This document shows positions 1 through 9,448 of a DNA stretch of 64,000 nucleotides, piece by piece; position 1 is the first letter of the stretch; every line of letters starts with the position of its first letter. The notes under the pieces are model-generated. The model made no database searches. It was not told the DNA's origin and saw nothing but the letters and a program-made list of their open reading frames with translations. The DNA comes from Dyadobacter sp. CY323. Its GTDB lineage: Bacteria; Bacteroidota; Bacteroidia; Cytophagales; Spirosomataceae. Location: NCBI RefSeq assembly GCF_021390245.1, contig NZ_JAJUXH010000009.1, forward strand, positions 124,001 to 188,000, in the 5' to 3' direction. The translations under genes and the position numbers were made by a program.

Positions 1-469
1 GGGACGAAAGCTGGACAATGAGGTTATCGCGGAAGTTTTCAATCGCTTTGAAATCCCTTTCCTGACGTTTGATTTCACTCGCGAAATCCTCTTTAAATTG
101 CCTCAGTTTATCCTCCGTTTCACTGATAATCTGATTGGTTCGGGCCTCGGCTTCAGTGACCAGATCGTTCGCTGTTACCTTCGATTCTTCAATCCGTTTT
201 TCCGCTAATTCATTGGCTTCTTTCTCGATCAGCCTGCTGGTATCTTCAGCTGCTTTTAATGTGCGAAATAGCGTCGATTCAATGTCTTTTAGCTTACTAA
301 GTTCCTTTTCCGCGTATTCCAGCTGCATTTTTAGCAGGTTGTTCTCACTCGAAAACCGCTCCCATTCCTGCGACAGAGAGTTCAGGAAAGCATCTACTTC
401 GTCCGGGTCGTAACCTCTGAAAATCTTTTCAAAAGTATGCTTGCGTATCTCAATAGCGGATATTTTCAT
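1..469 (-). CDS. DivIVA-domain coiled-coil protein, C-terminus cut by window edge
   Basis: The minus strand is open from an ATG at 469 to the window edge (156 codons, no stop), so the C-terminus is missing. The N-terminus carries the DivIVA hallmark: residues around 17-30 read FRGYDPDEVDAFL, the membrane-binding hook segment of DivIVA/GpsB-like proteins. It is followed by a long charged heptad-rich stretch rich in E, K, L and A that should form a coiled coil. The family organises cell poles or division sites in Gram-positives; its role in Bacteroidota is poorly defined. No neighbour in the window clarifies the function. The family call is firm; the cellular role is inference. Confidence 0.85.
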   Translation of the reverse strand, partial: MKISAIEIRKHTFEKIFRGYDPDEVDAFLNSLSQEWERFSSENNLLKMQLEYAEKELSKLKDIESTLFRTLKAAEDTSRLIEKEANELAEKRIEESKVTANDLVTEAEARTNQIISETEDKLRQFKEDFASEIKRQERDFKAIENFRDNLIVQLSS

Positions 470-573
470 GATGCAATCGGTGCTATGTGACTTAGTTAAA
501 AACAGTCGTGTAAGTTAAAGATATAAGATTCATTTATCAAAGTATTTACCGATAATACCATATTATAAGTATG

Positions 574-1476
574 CTACTTCAAGACTTCCCAAACGGAGAT
601 CATACGATCGTCGCTGCAGGAAATCAGCTGATTTTCAAAGGTTGTCCAGAGGAGTTTATTGACCGATGTTCCGTGCCCCGCGTGACGCGCCCGGTCAATT
701 ATTTTTTTAAGTTTAAAACTACCTGCATCCCAGACTTTTATTGATTTGTCCATGCTGCATGTCGCAAACAGCGTGCGATCGGGACTGAACTGAATGTCGT
801 TGATCGCGTAAAGGTGTGCAGGTATGTCGGTTACGATCCCGTACGCATCATTTACATCCCAGATTTTCAGATGCGCATCCCGGCCGGTTGTGAACAAATA
901 GTTACCGTCCGGTGAATACTTAACGCAAAAGACGGAATTTGAATGTGACTGAATTGTCTTTTTTAACTGAAAACCTTCCAGATCAAAAATATGGACGTTG
1001 CATTCACTGTCGCCCGTAGCGAATTCATTGGTCGCCGGATTGATCGCAATGCTGCGTATGCTTTTGCTAGCAACCTTAATGTGTTTTTGGATACTAAACG
1101 ACGGAACATCCATCACGATAATGACGCCGTCGCCTAATGCAAGCAATGCTTTATCACCGACAAACTGAATATCAAAAATGGCTGCGGTCGTCAGTTTGAT
1201 CGTTTTGTCCACTTTTTTTTCAATGGGATCAACGACCTGGATACCTTCAAAATTCTGTCCGATCCAGAGCGAGTTATCTTGCTCATTTAATGCCAAAGCG
1301 TAAACGGACATTCCCGCCCGGGCAACCAGTTTCCCAAGATCGGGTTTATTAAGATCCCAGTGGATGACAAATCCATCGCCGCCAGCAGAATAAAATCCTT
1401 GTGAAGTCTGGTCGGAAATAATTGTGTAAACACTATCTCTATGACCTGAAAAAGTGTCTACTTTGCGAATGTTCAT
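574..1476 (-). CDS. WD40-repeat beta-propeller protein
   Basis: A 300-residue protein made almost entirely of WD40 blades. About seven repeats are visible, ending in WDL, VDP, MDV, FDL, WDV, WDA and WEV, several preceded by the GH or SH dipeptide typical of the repeat start. There is no signal peptide or membrane segment, so a cytoplasmic scaffold or interaction protein is likely. No partner or ligand can be named from sequence. It is transcribed divergently from the phosphopantetheinyl transferase gene with a 59-base gap that contains a TATTTTTG box on this strand. The fold is confident; the function is unknown. Confidence 0.85.
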   Translation of the reverse strand: MNIRKVDTFSGHRDSVYTIISDQTSQGFYSAGGDGFVIHWDLNKPDLGKLVARAGMSVYALALNEQDNSLWIGQNFEGIQVVDPIEKKVDKTIKLTTAAIFDIQFVGDKALLALGDGVIIVMDVPSFSIQKHIKVASKSIRSIAINPATNEFATGDSECNVHIFDLEGFQLKKTIQSHSNSVFCVKYSPDGNYLFTTGRDAHLKIWDVNDAYGIVTDIPAHLYAINDIQFSPDRTLFATCSMDKSIKVWDAGSFKLKKIIDRARHAGHGTSVNKLLWTTFENQLISCSDDRMISVWEVLK

Positions 1477-1506
1477 CCTATTGTGTTAAATACGGGATTG
1501 AGTAGC

Positions 1507-1514
1507 CAAAAATA
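1507..1514 (-). promoter_or_regulatory. Bacteroidota -7 box for the WD40 gene
   Basis: On the minus strand this reads TATTTTTG, a match to the Bacteroidota sigma consensus TAnnTTTG. It lies about 30 bases upstream of the WD40 start codon. I see no clear TTTG -33 element at the right distance, so this is tentative. Confidence 0.35.
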
Positions 1515-1535
1515 GAAATTGTAAACAGAATTCTT

Positions 1536-2165
1536 ATGCCCCTCGTTCATTCCGAAACGATTGAAGAGAACTGCACGCTGCTGCTTTGGAAACTGACGGA
1601 AACGGAATCTGAACTTCGGCAAAAACTGGGCGACGAATACATTTCTGACGAGTTAGGACAAATCAGGCATCCCCAAAAAGTCCGCGAATGGCTAGCCAGC
1701 CGGCTGTTAATTAAAATGCTCGCCGAAAAATTCGGCATTGCTTATGTCGGGTTGAAGAAGGATGAGCATGGAAAAGCATTTCTGATCAATAATGAATCCC
1801 ACATTTCCATCACTCATACGTTTGAATTTGTAGCCGTTGCATTAAATCCGGTGGCAGCCGTCGGGATTGATATGGAAAAGTGCGACGAAAAATTGCAGCG
1901 GACCTCTTCCAAATATTTGTCACAACCGGAGTATGATCACGCAGCAAATGACATATCGCTGCTGTGCATGTACTGGTGTGCAAAAGAAGCACTCTATAAA
2001 TTGTATGGAAAGAAAAAGATCAGCTTTAAGGATTCCATCCGCGTCACCGCTTTTCAGCAAGAAGATGTGCGATTGATCGGCAAGTTAACAGACGAGGCAT
2101 TGACCGTGCATTCCACCATTCACGTAAGATGGTTTGACCATCATTGCCTCGCCATTTCTCTCTGA
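1536..2165 (+). CDS. 4'-phosphopantetheinyl transferase (Sfp-type)
   Basis: This enzyme would transfer the phosphopantetheine arm of CoA to a serine of a carrier protein. The 209-residue length fits the Sfp/AcpT-like group. The three family signatures are present: HISITHT, VGIDMEKC (Mg-binding D and E) and WCAKEALYK (the W-x-x-KE-x-x-K block). It is read away from the WD40 gene, and its stop codon directly abuts the stop codon of the convergent SirB1-like gene. No polyketide or nonribosomal cluster lies nearby, so the target carrier protein (housekeeping ACP or another) cannot be decided. Family assignment is strong. Confidence 0.88.
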   Translation: MPLVHSETIEENCTLLLWKLTETESELRQKLGDEYISDELGQIRHPQKVREWLASRLLIKMLAEKFGIAYVGLKKDEHGKAFLINNESHISITHTFEFVAVALNPVAAVGIDMEKCDEKLQRTSSKYLSQPEYDHAANDISLLCMYWCAKEALYKLYGKKKISFKDSIRVTAFQQEDVRLIGKLTDEALTVHSTIHVRWFDHHCLAISL

Positions 2166-3014
2166 TCAATGATCATCCTGATCGTCGAGTGTCGATTTCA
2201 AAATTTTCTCGATTTCCCGAATCTTGTGCTGCTCGCTGGTTTTTTCATACGACAAGATCAGATTGCGCAAAACCCGCTGAACGATTTCCAGGTTGGTACA
2301 CGGCTGATAAAAAATTTCTTTTGACTTGATGTTCAGCTGCGCGATATAATGGTCAATATCCGTTTTTGAGAAGATAATCCCGCGGTTAAATACATTGATA
2401 TAGAATTGCGTCTGCTCGCTTTTATAAGTCAAAACAAACAAATTAGGCAGGTTAACCCCATACACAGGCATCCCTAACTTCCTGGCGATCAGCAAATAGA
2501 TCACGCATAATGTAATGGGATTACCTCTCCGGCTTTCTAAAACCACATTGATCATCGAATTCGACGGCGAATGAAAGTTCTTGGTATTTGCCGCAAAGTT
2601 CATGATCCCGAAAAAGATACTGTTAATGCGTTTCACCTGGTCCACCGCATTCATTTCCTCCTGAAACTGGATCCAGATATCGTAGTAGAGCTGTTCGATA
2701 TTCGTTTTCAGCTTTTCCATCGAAAGGTCCGGATAATGGTAGGTTGCGATAATCCATAAACCTTCGAGCAAGTCCAGTCCGCCCCCATTTTTCCATGCCT
2801 GCAACCTTTCAATCATGATCGTTAATTGAAGCTCGTGGATCAGTTCTTCAATCTTTCTCTGAACAATCGGATTGAAACTTTCTTCCCATTCCGTTTCCAG
2901 AAAAGGTATCACATTGCCTCCCAATGACATGATTTTTCCTTCAACATGCTGGCTCACTTCATGATCTTCGTCATCAAGCAACGATATCAGCGCTTTGATT
3001 TCTCTCTGGTTCAT
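2166..3014 (-). CDS. SirB1/transglutaminase-like protein
   Basis: The open frame extends upstream to 3116, but the ATG at 3014 (sequence MNQREIKALISLL) matches the start of the conserved domain; the extra 34 residues are basic, hydrophobic and unlike the family. That leaves 282 residues. The core RRGNPITLCVIYLLIARKLG followed by PVYGVNLP is diagnostic of the SirB1/COG2912 transglutaminase-like family. As I remember the family, PGHF follows GVNL in many members; here it is PNLF, so the histidine is absent and catalysis is doubtful. The function in Bacteroidota is unknown; a scaffold or protein-interaction role is possible. Its stop abuts that of the convergent transferase gene. Confidence 0.75.
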   Translation of the reverse strand: MNQREIKALISLLDDEDHEVSQHVEGKIMSLGGNVIPFLETEWEESFNPIVQRKIEELIHELQLTIMIERLQAWKNGGGLDLLEGLWIIATYHYPDLSMEKLKTNIEQLYYDIWIQFQEEMNAVDQVKRINSIFFGIMNFAANTKNFHSPSNSMINVVLESRRGNPITLCVIYLLIARKLGMPVYGVNLPNLFVLTYKSEQTQFYINVFNRGIIFSKTDIDHYIAQLNIKSKEIFYQPCTNLEIVQRVLRNLILSYEKTSEQHKIREIEKILKSTLDDQDDH

Positions 3015-3226
3015 TTCCCTCAAATCTACATTTAACAACCAACGGATAAATAAAAACAATTTTTTTTTATGGACATCAAATTTTCTACTTTTGCCCGGTA
3101 AAAAATGTGAGTCCAAACGAGTAGAATTTGTTGCATCTCTGCCCTAAATTCCGTTTAATTGCGTATCCTAAGCCTTTTTTACCCATCATCTATACCACAA
3201 TTTTTTTCTTAATCAGACTATAACGC

Positions 3227-4246
3227 ATGAAAATTCTCGTTACCGGGGGGGCTGGATTCATAGGTTCGCACACTGTTATTGAGTTAGATAAAGCCGGGTT
3301 TCAACCAGTCATTATCGACAATCTTTATAATTCCAACCCAGGTGTTCTGGAAGGGATTAAGAAAATAACCGGCAAAGATTTTCCATTCTACGAGATCGAT
3401 TGCAATGATTCCGAAAAAGTCCGCGAGCTGTTTGAAAAAGAAAAGTTTGATGGAATAATTCATTTTGCGGCTTACAAGGCTGTGGGAGAATCGGTTGACA
3501 AACCATTGAATTACTACGAGAATAACCTGATGTCTCTGATGGTCCTTTTGCGGGCCGCTCAGGAATTTAAGGTACCTAACTTCGTTTTTTCTTCATCCTG
3601 CACCGTCTACGGCGAACCTGATACTATTCCGGTAACCGAAAATACGCCCCGAAAACCAGCGAACTCGCCTTACGGTAATACAAAAGCCATCGGAGAGGAT
3701 ATTATCCGTGACTACGTTCACGCGAAATCAGGTGTAAAAGCCATTTCACTCCGCTATTTCAACCCGATCGGTGCGCATGAAAGTTCTTTAATCGGCGAAT
3801 TGCCAAATGGCGTTCCGAGCAATCTGGTTCCTTATATAACCCAAACCGCAGCCGGTCTGCGCAAATCGCTTACTGTATTCGGAAACGATTACGACACGTC
3901 TGACGGTACCTGCATCCGTGATTTTATCCATGTTGTGGACCTTGCCAAAGCGCACGTGAAAGCGCTTGAATTGCTCGAATCACAAACTGAAAGCGATTAT
4001 TATGATGTGTTTAATGTCGGTACCGGCGAAGGTTACACCGTTTTGGAACTGATTAAAACCTTTGAGGAAGTAAATGGCGTAAAATTAAACTACACAATCG
4101 GCCCGCGCAGAGAGGGCGATGTCGAGAAGATTTATGCGCAATCCGATAAAGTAAACCAGGTAATGAAATGGCATGCTGAAAAATCCATGGCAGATGCACT
4201 TCGCGATGCATGGAACTGGCAATTAAAAATAACTACTCAACAATAA
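3227..4246 (+). CDS. galE: UDP-glucose 4-epimerase
   Basis: Interconverts UDP-glucose and UDP-galactose using bound NAD, feeding galactose into envelope polysaccharide. The 339-residue extended SDR has the Rossmann motif GGAGFIGSH at residues 7-15, the SSSCTVYG segment and the catalytic YGNTK (Y-x3-K). Length matches GalE. It is the first gene of a plus-strand series: its stop codon overlaps the next start as TAATG, implying translational coupling to rfbB. Upstream, an A/T-rich leader of over 100 bases separates it from the divergent SirB1-like gene. Confidence is high for an NDP-sugar epimerase and good for GalE specifically. Confidence 0.92.
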   Translation: MKILVTGGAGFIGSHTVIELDKAGFQPVIIDNLYNSNPGVLEGIKKITGKDFPFYEIDCNDSEKVRELFEKEKFDGIIHFAAYKAVGESVDKPLNYYENNLMSLMVLLRAAQEFKVPNFVFSSSCTVYGEPDTIPVTENTPRKPANSPYGNTKAIGEDIIRDYVHAKSGVKAISLRYFNPIGAHESSLIGELPNGVPSNLVPYITQTAAGLRKSLTVFGNDYDTSDGTCIRDFIHVVDLAKAHVKALELLESQTESDYYDVFNVGTGEGYTVLELIKTFEEVNGVKLNYTIGPRREGDVEKIYAQSDKVNQVMKWHAEKSMADALRDAWNWQLKITTQQ

Positions 4247-5301
4247 TGAAAAAAATCCTGATCACTGGCGGAGCCGGTTTTATTGGCTCACACGTGGTGC
4301 GCCGCTTTGTAAATTTCCATCCAGAATACCAGATTTATAACCTCGATGCACTCACCTACGCGGGGAATCTTGAAAACCTCCGGGATGTTGAAAACGCACC
4401 GAATTATACATTTGTAAAAGGTGATATTGTTGACGCTGCTTTTATAGATACACTCTTTTCTGAAAACGATTTTCACGGTGTCGTGCACTTAGCTGCCGAA
4501 AGTCATGTAGATCGGTCCATTACCGATCCGATGTCTTTTGTAATGACAAATGTAGTCGGGACTGTAAATCTGCTGAATTCGGCAAAAAACGCATGGAAAG
4601 AGGATTTTTCAGACCGTCGTTTCTACCATGTTTCCACGGATGAAGTTTATGGTGAACTTCATGATCCCGGGACATTTTTTGTGGAAACAACCAAATACGA
4701 TCCACGCTCACCTTATTCTGCATCAAAAGCCTCTTCCGACCATTTTGTAAGAGCCTACCAGAATACCTATAAATTACCGGTAGTCATTTCCAATTGCTCC
4801 AACAACTACGGCCCAAATCACTTTCCCGAGAAGCTGATCCCGCTGATGATACACAATATCATCGAAGGAAAACCACTTCCTGTTTATGGAAAAGGCGAAA
4901 ATATTCGTGACTGGCTATTTGTAGAAGATCACGCCATTGCCATTGATGTGATTTTTCACAAAGGTGCAAATGGCGAAACCTATAACATCGGGGGCCATAA
5001 CGAGTGGAAAAATATTGACCTTGTATTGTTGCTTTGCAGCATTATGGACCGCAAGCTTGGCCGCGAAAAAGGTGAGACTGAAAAGCTGATCACGTACGTG
5101 ACGGACCGCGCCGGCCATGATCTTCGTTATGCGATCGACGCTACCAAACTTTCCGAGGAATTGGGCTGGAAACCTTCTCTGCAATTTGCCGAAGGTCTTG
5201 AAAGAACGGTTGACTGGTACCTCAATAATGGGGAATGGCTTCACAATGTCACCTCTGGAAATTACCAGAAATATTACAACGAAATGTATTCCGACAGATG
5301 A
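4246..5301 (+). CDS. rfbB: dTDP-glucose 4,6-dehydratase
   Basis: Second step of dTDP-L-rhamnose synthesis: converts dTDP-glucose to the 4-keto-6-deoxy sugar with tightly bound NAD. The chosen start is the ATG at 4246 that overlaps the galE stop (TAATG); an upstream in-frame ATG at 4210 lies inside galE and adds residues with no family counterpart. The resulting 351 residues contain GGAGFIGSH, the dehydratase signature STDEVYGEL and catalytic YSASK. With rfbA downstream this supplies the deoxysugar precursor. No rfbC or rfbD is in the window, so the pathway finishes elsewhere or yields another 6-deoxy sugar. Confidence 0.94.
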   Translation: MKKILITGGAGFIGSHVVRRFVNFHPEYQIYNLDALTYAGNLENLRDVENAPNYTFVKGDIVDAAFIDTLFSENDFHGVVHLAAESHVDRSITDPMSFVMTNVVGTVNLLNSAKNAWKEDFSDRRFYHVSTDEVYGELHDPGTFFVETTKYDPRSPYSASKASSDHFVRAYQNTYKLPVVISNCSNNYGPNHFPEKLIPLMIHNIIEGKPLPVYGKGENIRDWLFVEDHAIAIDVIFHKGANGETYNIGGHNEWKNIDLVLLLCSIMDRKLGREKGETEKLITYVTDRAGHDLRYAIDATKLSEELGWKPSLQFAEGLERTVDWYLNNGEWLHNVTSGNYQKYYNEMYSDR

Positions 5302-5349
5302 GTCTCCGACAGATAGTCCGGGACGCGTAGTCCGGGACACGTAGTCTAG
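5291..5349 (+). repeat. nested short tandem repeats at the rfbB-rfbA junction
   Basis: CCGACAGAT occurs at 5291 and again at 5306. It is followed by two copies of a 14-base unit TAGTCCGGGACRCG at 5314 and 5328 and a partial third copy TAGTC at 5342. The first repeat unit includes the rfbB stop codon. It fills most of the 72-base spacer before rfbA and looks like slippage duplication. Confidence 0.75.
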
Positions 5350-5373
5350 TTTTTTCAATTTGAAATTCACCAC

Positions 5374-6240
5374 ATGAAAGGCATTATATTGGCCGGAGGC
5401 TCCGGAACAAGGTTACATCCATTGACGCTGGCAGTTAGCAAGCAGCTTATGCCCGTCTACGATAAACCCATGATTTATTACCCGTTATCGATTCTGATGC
5501 TGGCGGGCATTCGCGAAATTCTGATCATCTCCACTCCGCACGATTTACCGCATTTCGAGAAATTGCTTGGGGACGGAAGCCGGCTTGGCTGCCAGTTCAG
5601 TTATGCAGTTCAGCCCAGTCCGGATGGTTTGGCGCAGGCATTTATAATCGGTGAAGAATTTATCGGTGATGATAAAGTTGCATTGATTCTTGGAGATAAT
5701 ATTTTTTACGGATCAGGTTTATCACAACTTTTGCAATCGAACAATGATCCGGATGGTGGCGTCATTTTCGCATATCAGGTACATGATCCTGAACGTTACG
5801 GAGTTGTAGAGTTTGATAAATCCAACAATGTAATTTCGATTGAAGAAAAACCGGAGGAACCTAAGTCTAATTACGCGGTACCCGGTTTGTATTTCTACGA
5901 TAACGATGTTGTTGAAATAGCAAAAACCATCCCACCCTCTCCTCGCGGCGAGCTTGAAATCACTGATGTGAACCGGGTTTACCTGGAACGCGGAAAACTG
6001 AAAGTCGGCGTTCTGAATCGCGGCACGGCCTGGCTTGATACCGGTACTTTCCAATCTTTAATGCAGGCAGGTCAATTCGTTCAGGTGATTGAAGAAAGAC
6101 AGGGTTTAAAGGTGGGATGCATTGAGGAGATCGCCTACCGGATGGACTTTATTACTGCAGAACAACTTAAGGAAATTGCAAAACCGTTGGTAAAAAGTGG
6201 CTACGGCACTTATCTAGAACGCATTGTAGCCCATTTATAA
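5374..6240 (+). CDS. rfbA: glucose-1-phosphate thymidylyltransferase
   Basis: Makes dTDP-glucose from dTTP and glucose-1-phosphate, the first step of dTDP-deoxysugar synthesis. The 288-residue length is typical of the short RmlA class. The nucleotide-binding loop [11 protein letters not shown] is at residues 8-18, the metal and sugar site [11 protein letters not shown] follows, and [20 protein letters not shown] is a highly conserved family block. It lies 72 bases after rfbB, separated by the small tandem repeat. Genes are in the order galE, rfbB, rfbA, consistent with a sugar-nucleotide unit for surface polysaccharide. Confidence 0.95.
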   Translation: MKGIILAGGSGTRLHPLTLAVSKQLMPVYDKPMIYYPLSILMLAGIREILIISTPHDLPHFEKLLGDGSRLGCQFSYAVQPSPDGLAQAFIIGEEFIGDDKVALILGDNIFYGSGLSQLLQSNNDPDGGVIFAYQVHDPERYGVVEFDKSNNVISIEEKPEEPKSNYAVPGLYFYDNDVVEIAKTIPPSPRGELEITDVNRVYLERGKLKVGVLNRGTAWLDTGTFQSLMQAGQFVQVIEERQGLKVGCIEEIAYRMDFITAEQLKEIAKPLVKSGYGTYLERIVAHL

Positions 6241-6280
6241 ATGGCCAAAAGACATTGCACTAGTTACTGATTGCATTAAA

Positions 6281-6925
6281 ATGAAGTTTTTGGTAGAGGA
6301 AATTGAGCAGTATTCAGCTGCGCACACGGAAGGTGAGAACGAGTTGCTGAAGTCTTTAAACCGCGAGACACATGCAAACGTCCTCAATCCCCGCATGCTT
6401 TCAGGGCATCTGCAGGGACGCTTCTTGTCGATGATTTCCAGGATGATACGCCCCGACCGGATCCTTGAAATCGGGACTTATACGGGTTACTCCGCGATAT
6501 GTCTTTGTGAGGGTTTGACAGAAAGCGGCAAGCTGATTACGATCGACATTAATGAGGAGCTGGAAACTTTTACACGTGGTTTTTTAGCGAAAACGGCATT
6601 CAACGACAAGATCGATTACCGCATCGGCAACGCACTCGATATAATTCCCACCCTCACGGATACGTTCGATCTGGTTTTTATCGATGCAGATAAAATCAAT
6701 TATTCTTCCTATTTTAACCTTTGCCTCGACAAGGTCAGGAAAGGTGGTTTTCTGATTGCGGATAATGTTTTGTGGAGCGGAAAAGTCGTTCAGCAGGATA
6801 TAAAAAAAACAGACAAGGATACTCAAGCGTTATTGGATTTCAACCGGATGGTTCACGAAGACGGGCGTGTGTCGAATATTCTGCTCCCGATCCGTGACGG
6901 ATTAATGATTCTTCAAAAAATTTAG
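6281..6925 (+). CDS. SAM-dependent O-methyltransferase, CCoAOMT-like
   Basis: A class I methyltransferase of the catechol/caffeoyl-CoA O-methyltransferase type, 214 residues. The SAM-binding motif LEIGTYTGYSAICL, the acidic strand LITIDINEE and the metal-binding VFIDADKINY are in the expected order, and ADNVLWSGKV follows as in relatives. The acceptor is not predictable; a catechol, a sugar product or another small molecule are all possible. It sits 40 bases after rfbA and 31 bases before the LysM transglycosylase gene, so it is probably co-transcribed with them, but the functional link is unclear. Confidence 0.88.
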   Translation: MKFLVEEIEQYSAAHTEGENELLKSLNRETHANVLNPRMLSGHLQGRFLSMISRMIRPDRILEIGTYTGYSAICLCEGLTESGKLITIDINEELETFTRGFLAKTAFNDKIDYRIGNALDIIPTLTDTFDLVFIDADKINYSSYFNLCLDKVRKGGFLIADNVLWSGKVVQQDIKKTDKDTQALLDFNRMVHEDGRVSNILLPIRDGLMILQKI

Positions 6926-6956
6926 GTATCAAATCAATAAGCCAAGCATTTACAAT

Positions 6957-9434
6957 ATGGCCAGAACGCTCATTAAGAACATCAAGTACCTATCTTTCAT
7001 CTGGATTTCGCTGCTGATCACAAGCAAGTCCGCCAACGCACAAAACATCCCTGAAATACCTTCGAGCGTTTCGTTCGGCGGAATAACCGTGAAGTTTGAT
7101 CGTTCGGCTCAAAATCTTATTGAAGAAGACGTAAAAAGTCTGATATCCAACAAGAAGTTCTGGGAGGAAAAAATGGACCGGGCAATCCTGCATTTTCCCA
7201 TTGTCGAGGCCATTCTGATGGATGAGGAGGTGCCCATTGATTTCAAATACCTTGCCGTGCAGGAAAGTTCATTCAGGCCCGATGTCGTTTCTACTTCCAA
7301 TGCAGTCGGATATTGGCAATTTAAGCCGGAAACAGCCCGAGAACTCAATCTTAGGGTTGATGGCGATGTAGACGAGCGGAAGAATATCAGTTCATCCACA
7401 CACGCTGCTGCCTGGTATCTCAAAAAGAACAATCAACAGTTTAATAACTGGGTAACTACATTATATTCGTATTATCAGGGTGCAGGCGGTGTAAAGAAAA
7501 TAGTACCTGCCAGCTGGGCTTACGCCCGAGAAGTTACACTGACTTCGAAGACCGATCGCTACATGCTTCGGTTTTTTGCACATAAAATAGCACTTGAAGC
7601 AGGCATCGAGCGATATAAATCGTCTAATGCGCTCGTGCTGATGGAATCTGATTTCGGTAAAGGGAAATCTCTGGACGAAGTAGCCAGTGCGCTGGGAATT
7701 TCTTCTGCCGATCTTAAAAATTATAACAAATGGCTTACAGACGATAAAATCCCGAACGACCGGGAATATCTCGTAACATTACCCGTACCTATATCGCAGG
7801 TAGCAAGCGTACGTGAGAAACTGTCGCTGCCTGCTACGCAAACAGCTGTTGCATCGGTTTATGAAGACACCGGTTACCCGGTTTTGAAAAAATCCGGAAA
7901 TCAGTCGAAGGATCCGGGTGCGCCGCAACGATATGAAATCAATGGACTTCCGGGCATCGAAGCAGTGGCAGGTTACAAACCGAAAGCATTGGCAAATTCA
8001 AGAGGACTGAGAATGCCGAAGTTTATGCGCTACAACGATATGGTGGCCGACATGGCGCTGGTCCCGGGAAAAGTGTATTATCTGGCAAAAAAACACAAAA
8101 AAGCTTCTACGCCATTTCACACCGCGAGGCCCGGGGATACCTGGCACAGCGTCTCGCAGCAATACGGTGTGAGATTGGTAAGTCTGCTGAAATTCAACCG
8201 GACAACCAGTCGCAACTATCCGATCCAAACCGGACAGGTATTGTTTTTAACTAAAAAACGGCCGAAGAAACAGCCGATCGAGATTATAGCACCTCCGCAG
8301 CCTAAGGTTGCACCGAAAGATTCAGATATCGCAGTTGCTCCTGAAAAGTCTTCGACCGCAGTCGCGGCCGCCTCCACAAACGCAATTCCTGACAAGCCAT
8401 CAGGCAGGAAAAAATATACGCCCGTACTAGTGGAGAAAACAGATAGCGGCGCAAAGGAAAGTGAACCAGTAACGGCCACATCTGTGCCGGCCGTGACAGC
8501 CACAACAACGGTACCGACTACTGTTCCCTCATCACCGGCAAAAACGCCTGGCAACACCACCACCGCAGTAACAAAACCTGAAACTGATGATCGTGTCGTG
8601 ATTATTACGCAGGATAATGCGAATGACTCTTTCAAATCAAGCGAGGACGAACGGCCGGTAGCGAAGGCGAATGGATCCTCCAAGGTGATCACTCCAAACG
8701 ATACGAGAACGACTGCTTCGACATCTGTATATGCGCGTCAGAGAGCTGCGGCTGCGGAACGGGCCGCCAGAGAAGCTGCGACTGAGAATCCTACAACTGA
8801 AAAACCGACTGTACATACGGTTGAATCCGGCGACACGTTTTTTGGTATTGCCAGCAAATATAATTTGACTCTCTCGCAATTGCTTGACCTTAATAATCGC
8901 AATGTCCGCAAAGGTTTGATCAAAGGTGAAAAACTGATCGTGAGCAGGGATAGTAAGGTTGAACCCGTACAATCCGTGCAGGTGGAGCAGAAAGCAGCTC
9001 CTGAGAAAGTCGCGGTTACTCGTGCTGAACCTACTGAAACTTTTAGAACTCCGGAAGAAATCAAGGAGGAAACGCGGCAAACAGCCAATCCAAACAGTGA
9101 ATTCCACGTTGTGCAAGGCGGCCAGACCTATTACAGCATTTCCAAGGCATACAACCTTAGCATTAAGGAATTGCTGGAAATCAATAATCTGGATGATTCG
9201 GATCGCTTGAAATCCGGGCAGCGTCTCAGAGTTCGTCAGGCCGATGGCCAAAATGCATCTTCAGAAAACGTGGAAAGATCGGTTTCCGGCAGCCAAACGC
9301 ATACAGTAGCGCCGGGTGAAACACTCTTCCGCATTGCTCAAACCTATCATAAAAACATTGATGACATCAAGAAATTAAACAATATGTCTGGAAACAATGT
9401 TATGGTAGGACAAAAAATCAAAATACCTCAATAG
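6957..9434 (+). CDS. membrane-associated lytic transglycosylase with four LysM domains (MltD-like)
   Basis: Cleaves peptidoglycan glycan strands in the periplasm. It has 825 residues with a signal peptide ending near ANA-Q at 28-29. The SLT domain spans roughly 80-230, with probable catalytic Glu103 in VQESSF and the downstream GYWQF and YYQGAGG motifs. LysM peptidoglycan-binding domains sit at about 385-430, 617-660, 717-760 and 782-825; each has the YTV/HTV-type start and a NN pair. The stretch around 440-610 is a low-complexity linker rich in T, A, P and V. Upstream sugar-nucleotide genes and this enzyme together suggest an envelope-building operon. Confidence 0.92.
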   Translation: MARTLIKNIKYLSFIWISLLITSKSANAQNIPEIPSSVSFGGITVKFDRSAQNLIEEDVKSLISNKKFWEEKMDRAILHFPIVEAILMDEEVPIDFKYLAVQESSFRPDVVSTSNAVGYWQFKPETARELNLRVDGDVDERKNISSSTHAAAWYLKKNNQQFNNWVTTLYSYYQGAGGVKKIVPASWAYAREVTLTSKTDRYMLRFFAHKIALEAGIERYKSSNALVLMESDFGKGKSLDEVASALGISSADLKNYNKWLTDDKIPNDREYLVTLPVPISQVASVREKLSLPATQTAVASVYEDTGYPVLKKSGNQSKDPGAPQRYEINGLPGIEAVAGYKPKALANSRGLRMPKFMRYNDMVADMALVPGKVYYLAKKHKKASTPFHTARPGDTWHSVSQQYGVRLVSLLKFNRTTSRNYPIQTGQVLFLTKKRPKKQPIEIIAPPQPKVAPKDSDIAVAPEKSSTAVAAASTNAIPDKPSGRKKYTPVLVEKTDSGAKESEPVTATSVPAVTATTTVPTTVPSSPAKTPGNTTTAVTKPETDDRVVIITQDNANDSFKSSEDERPVAKANGSSKVITPNDTRTTASTSVYARQRAAAAERAAREAATENPTTEKPTVHTVESGDTFFGIASKYNLTLSQLLDLNNRNVRKGLIKGEKLIVSRDSKVEPVQSVQVEQKAAPEKVAVTRAEPTETFRTPEEIKEETRQTANPNSEFHVVQGGQTYYSISKAYNLSIKELLEINNLDDSDRLKSGQRLRVRQADGQNASSENVERSVSGSQTHTVAPGETLFRIAQTYHKNIDDIKKLNNMSGNNVMVGQKIKIPQ

Positions 9435-9448
9435 TAGGTGAATAGTTT

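Noticed and set aside
135-413. 92-codon plus-strand ORF, serine-rich
   Set aside because: It is the antisense of the DivIVA-domain gene; the minus frame has a clear family motif and continues through the window edge.
8216-9251. Overlapping minus-strand ORFs of 158 and 204 codons opposite the LysM gene
   Set aside because: Low-complexity products mirror the T/A/P/V-rich linker and LysM repeats; no start context and no family resemblance.
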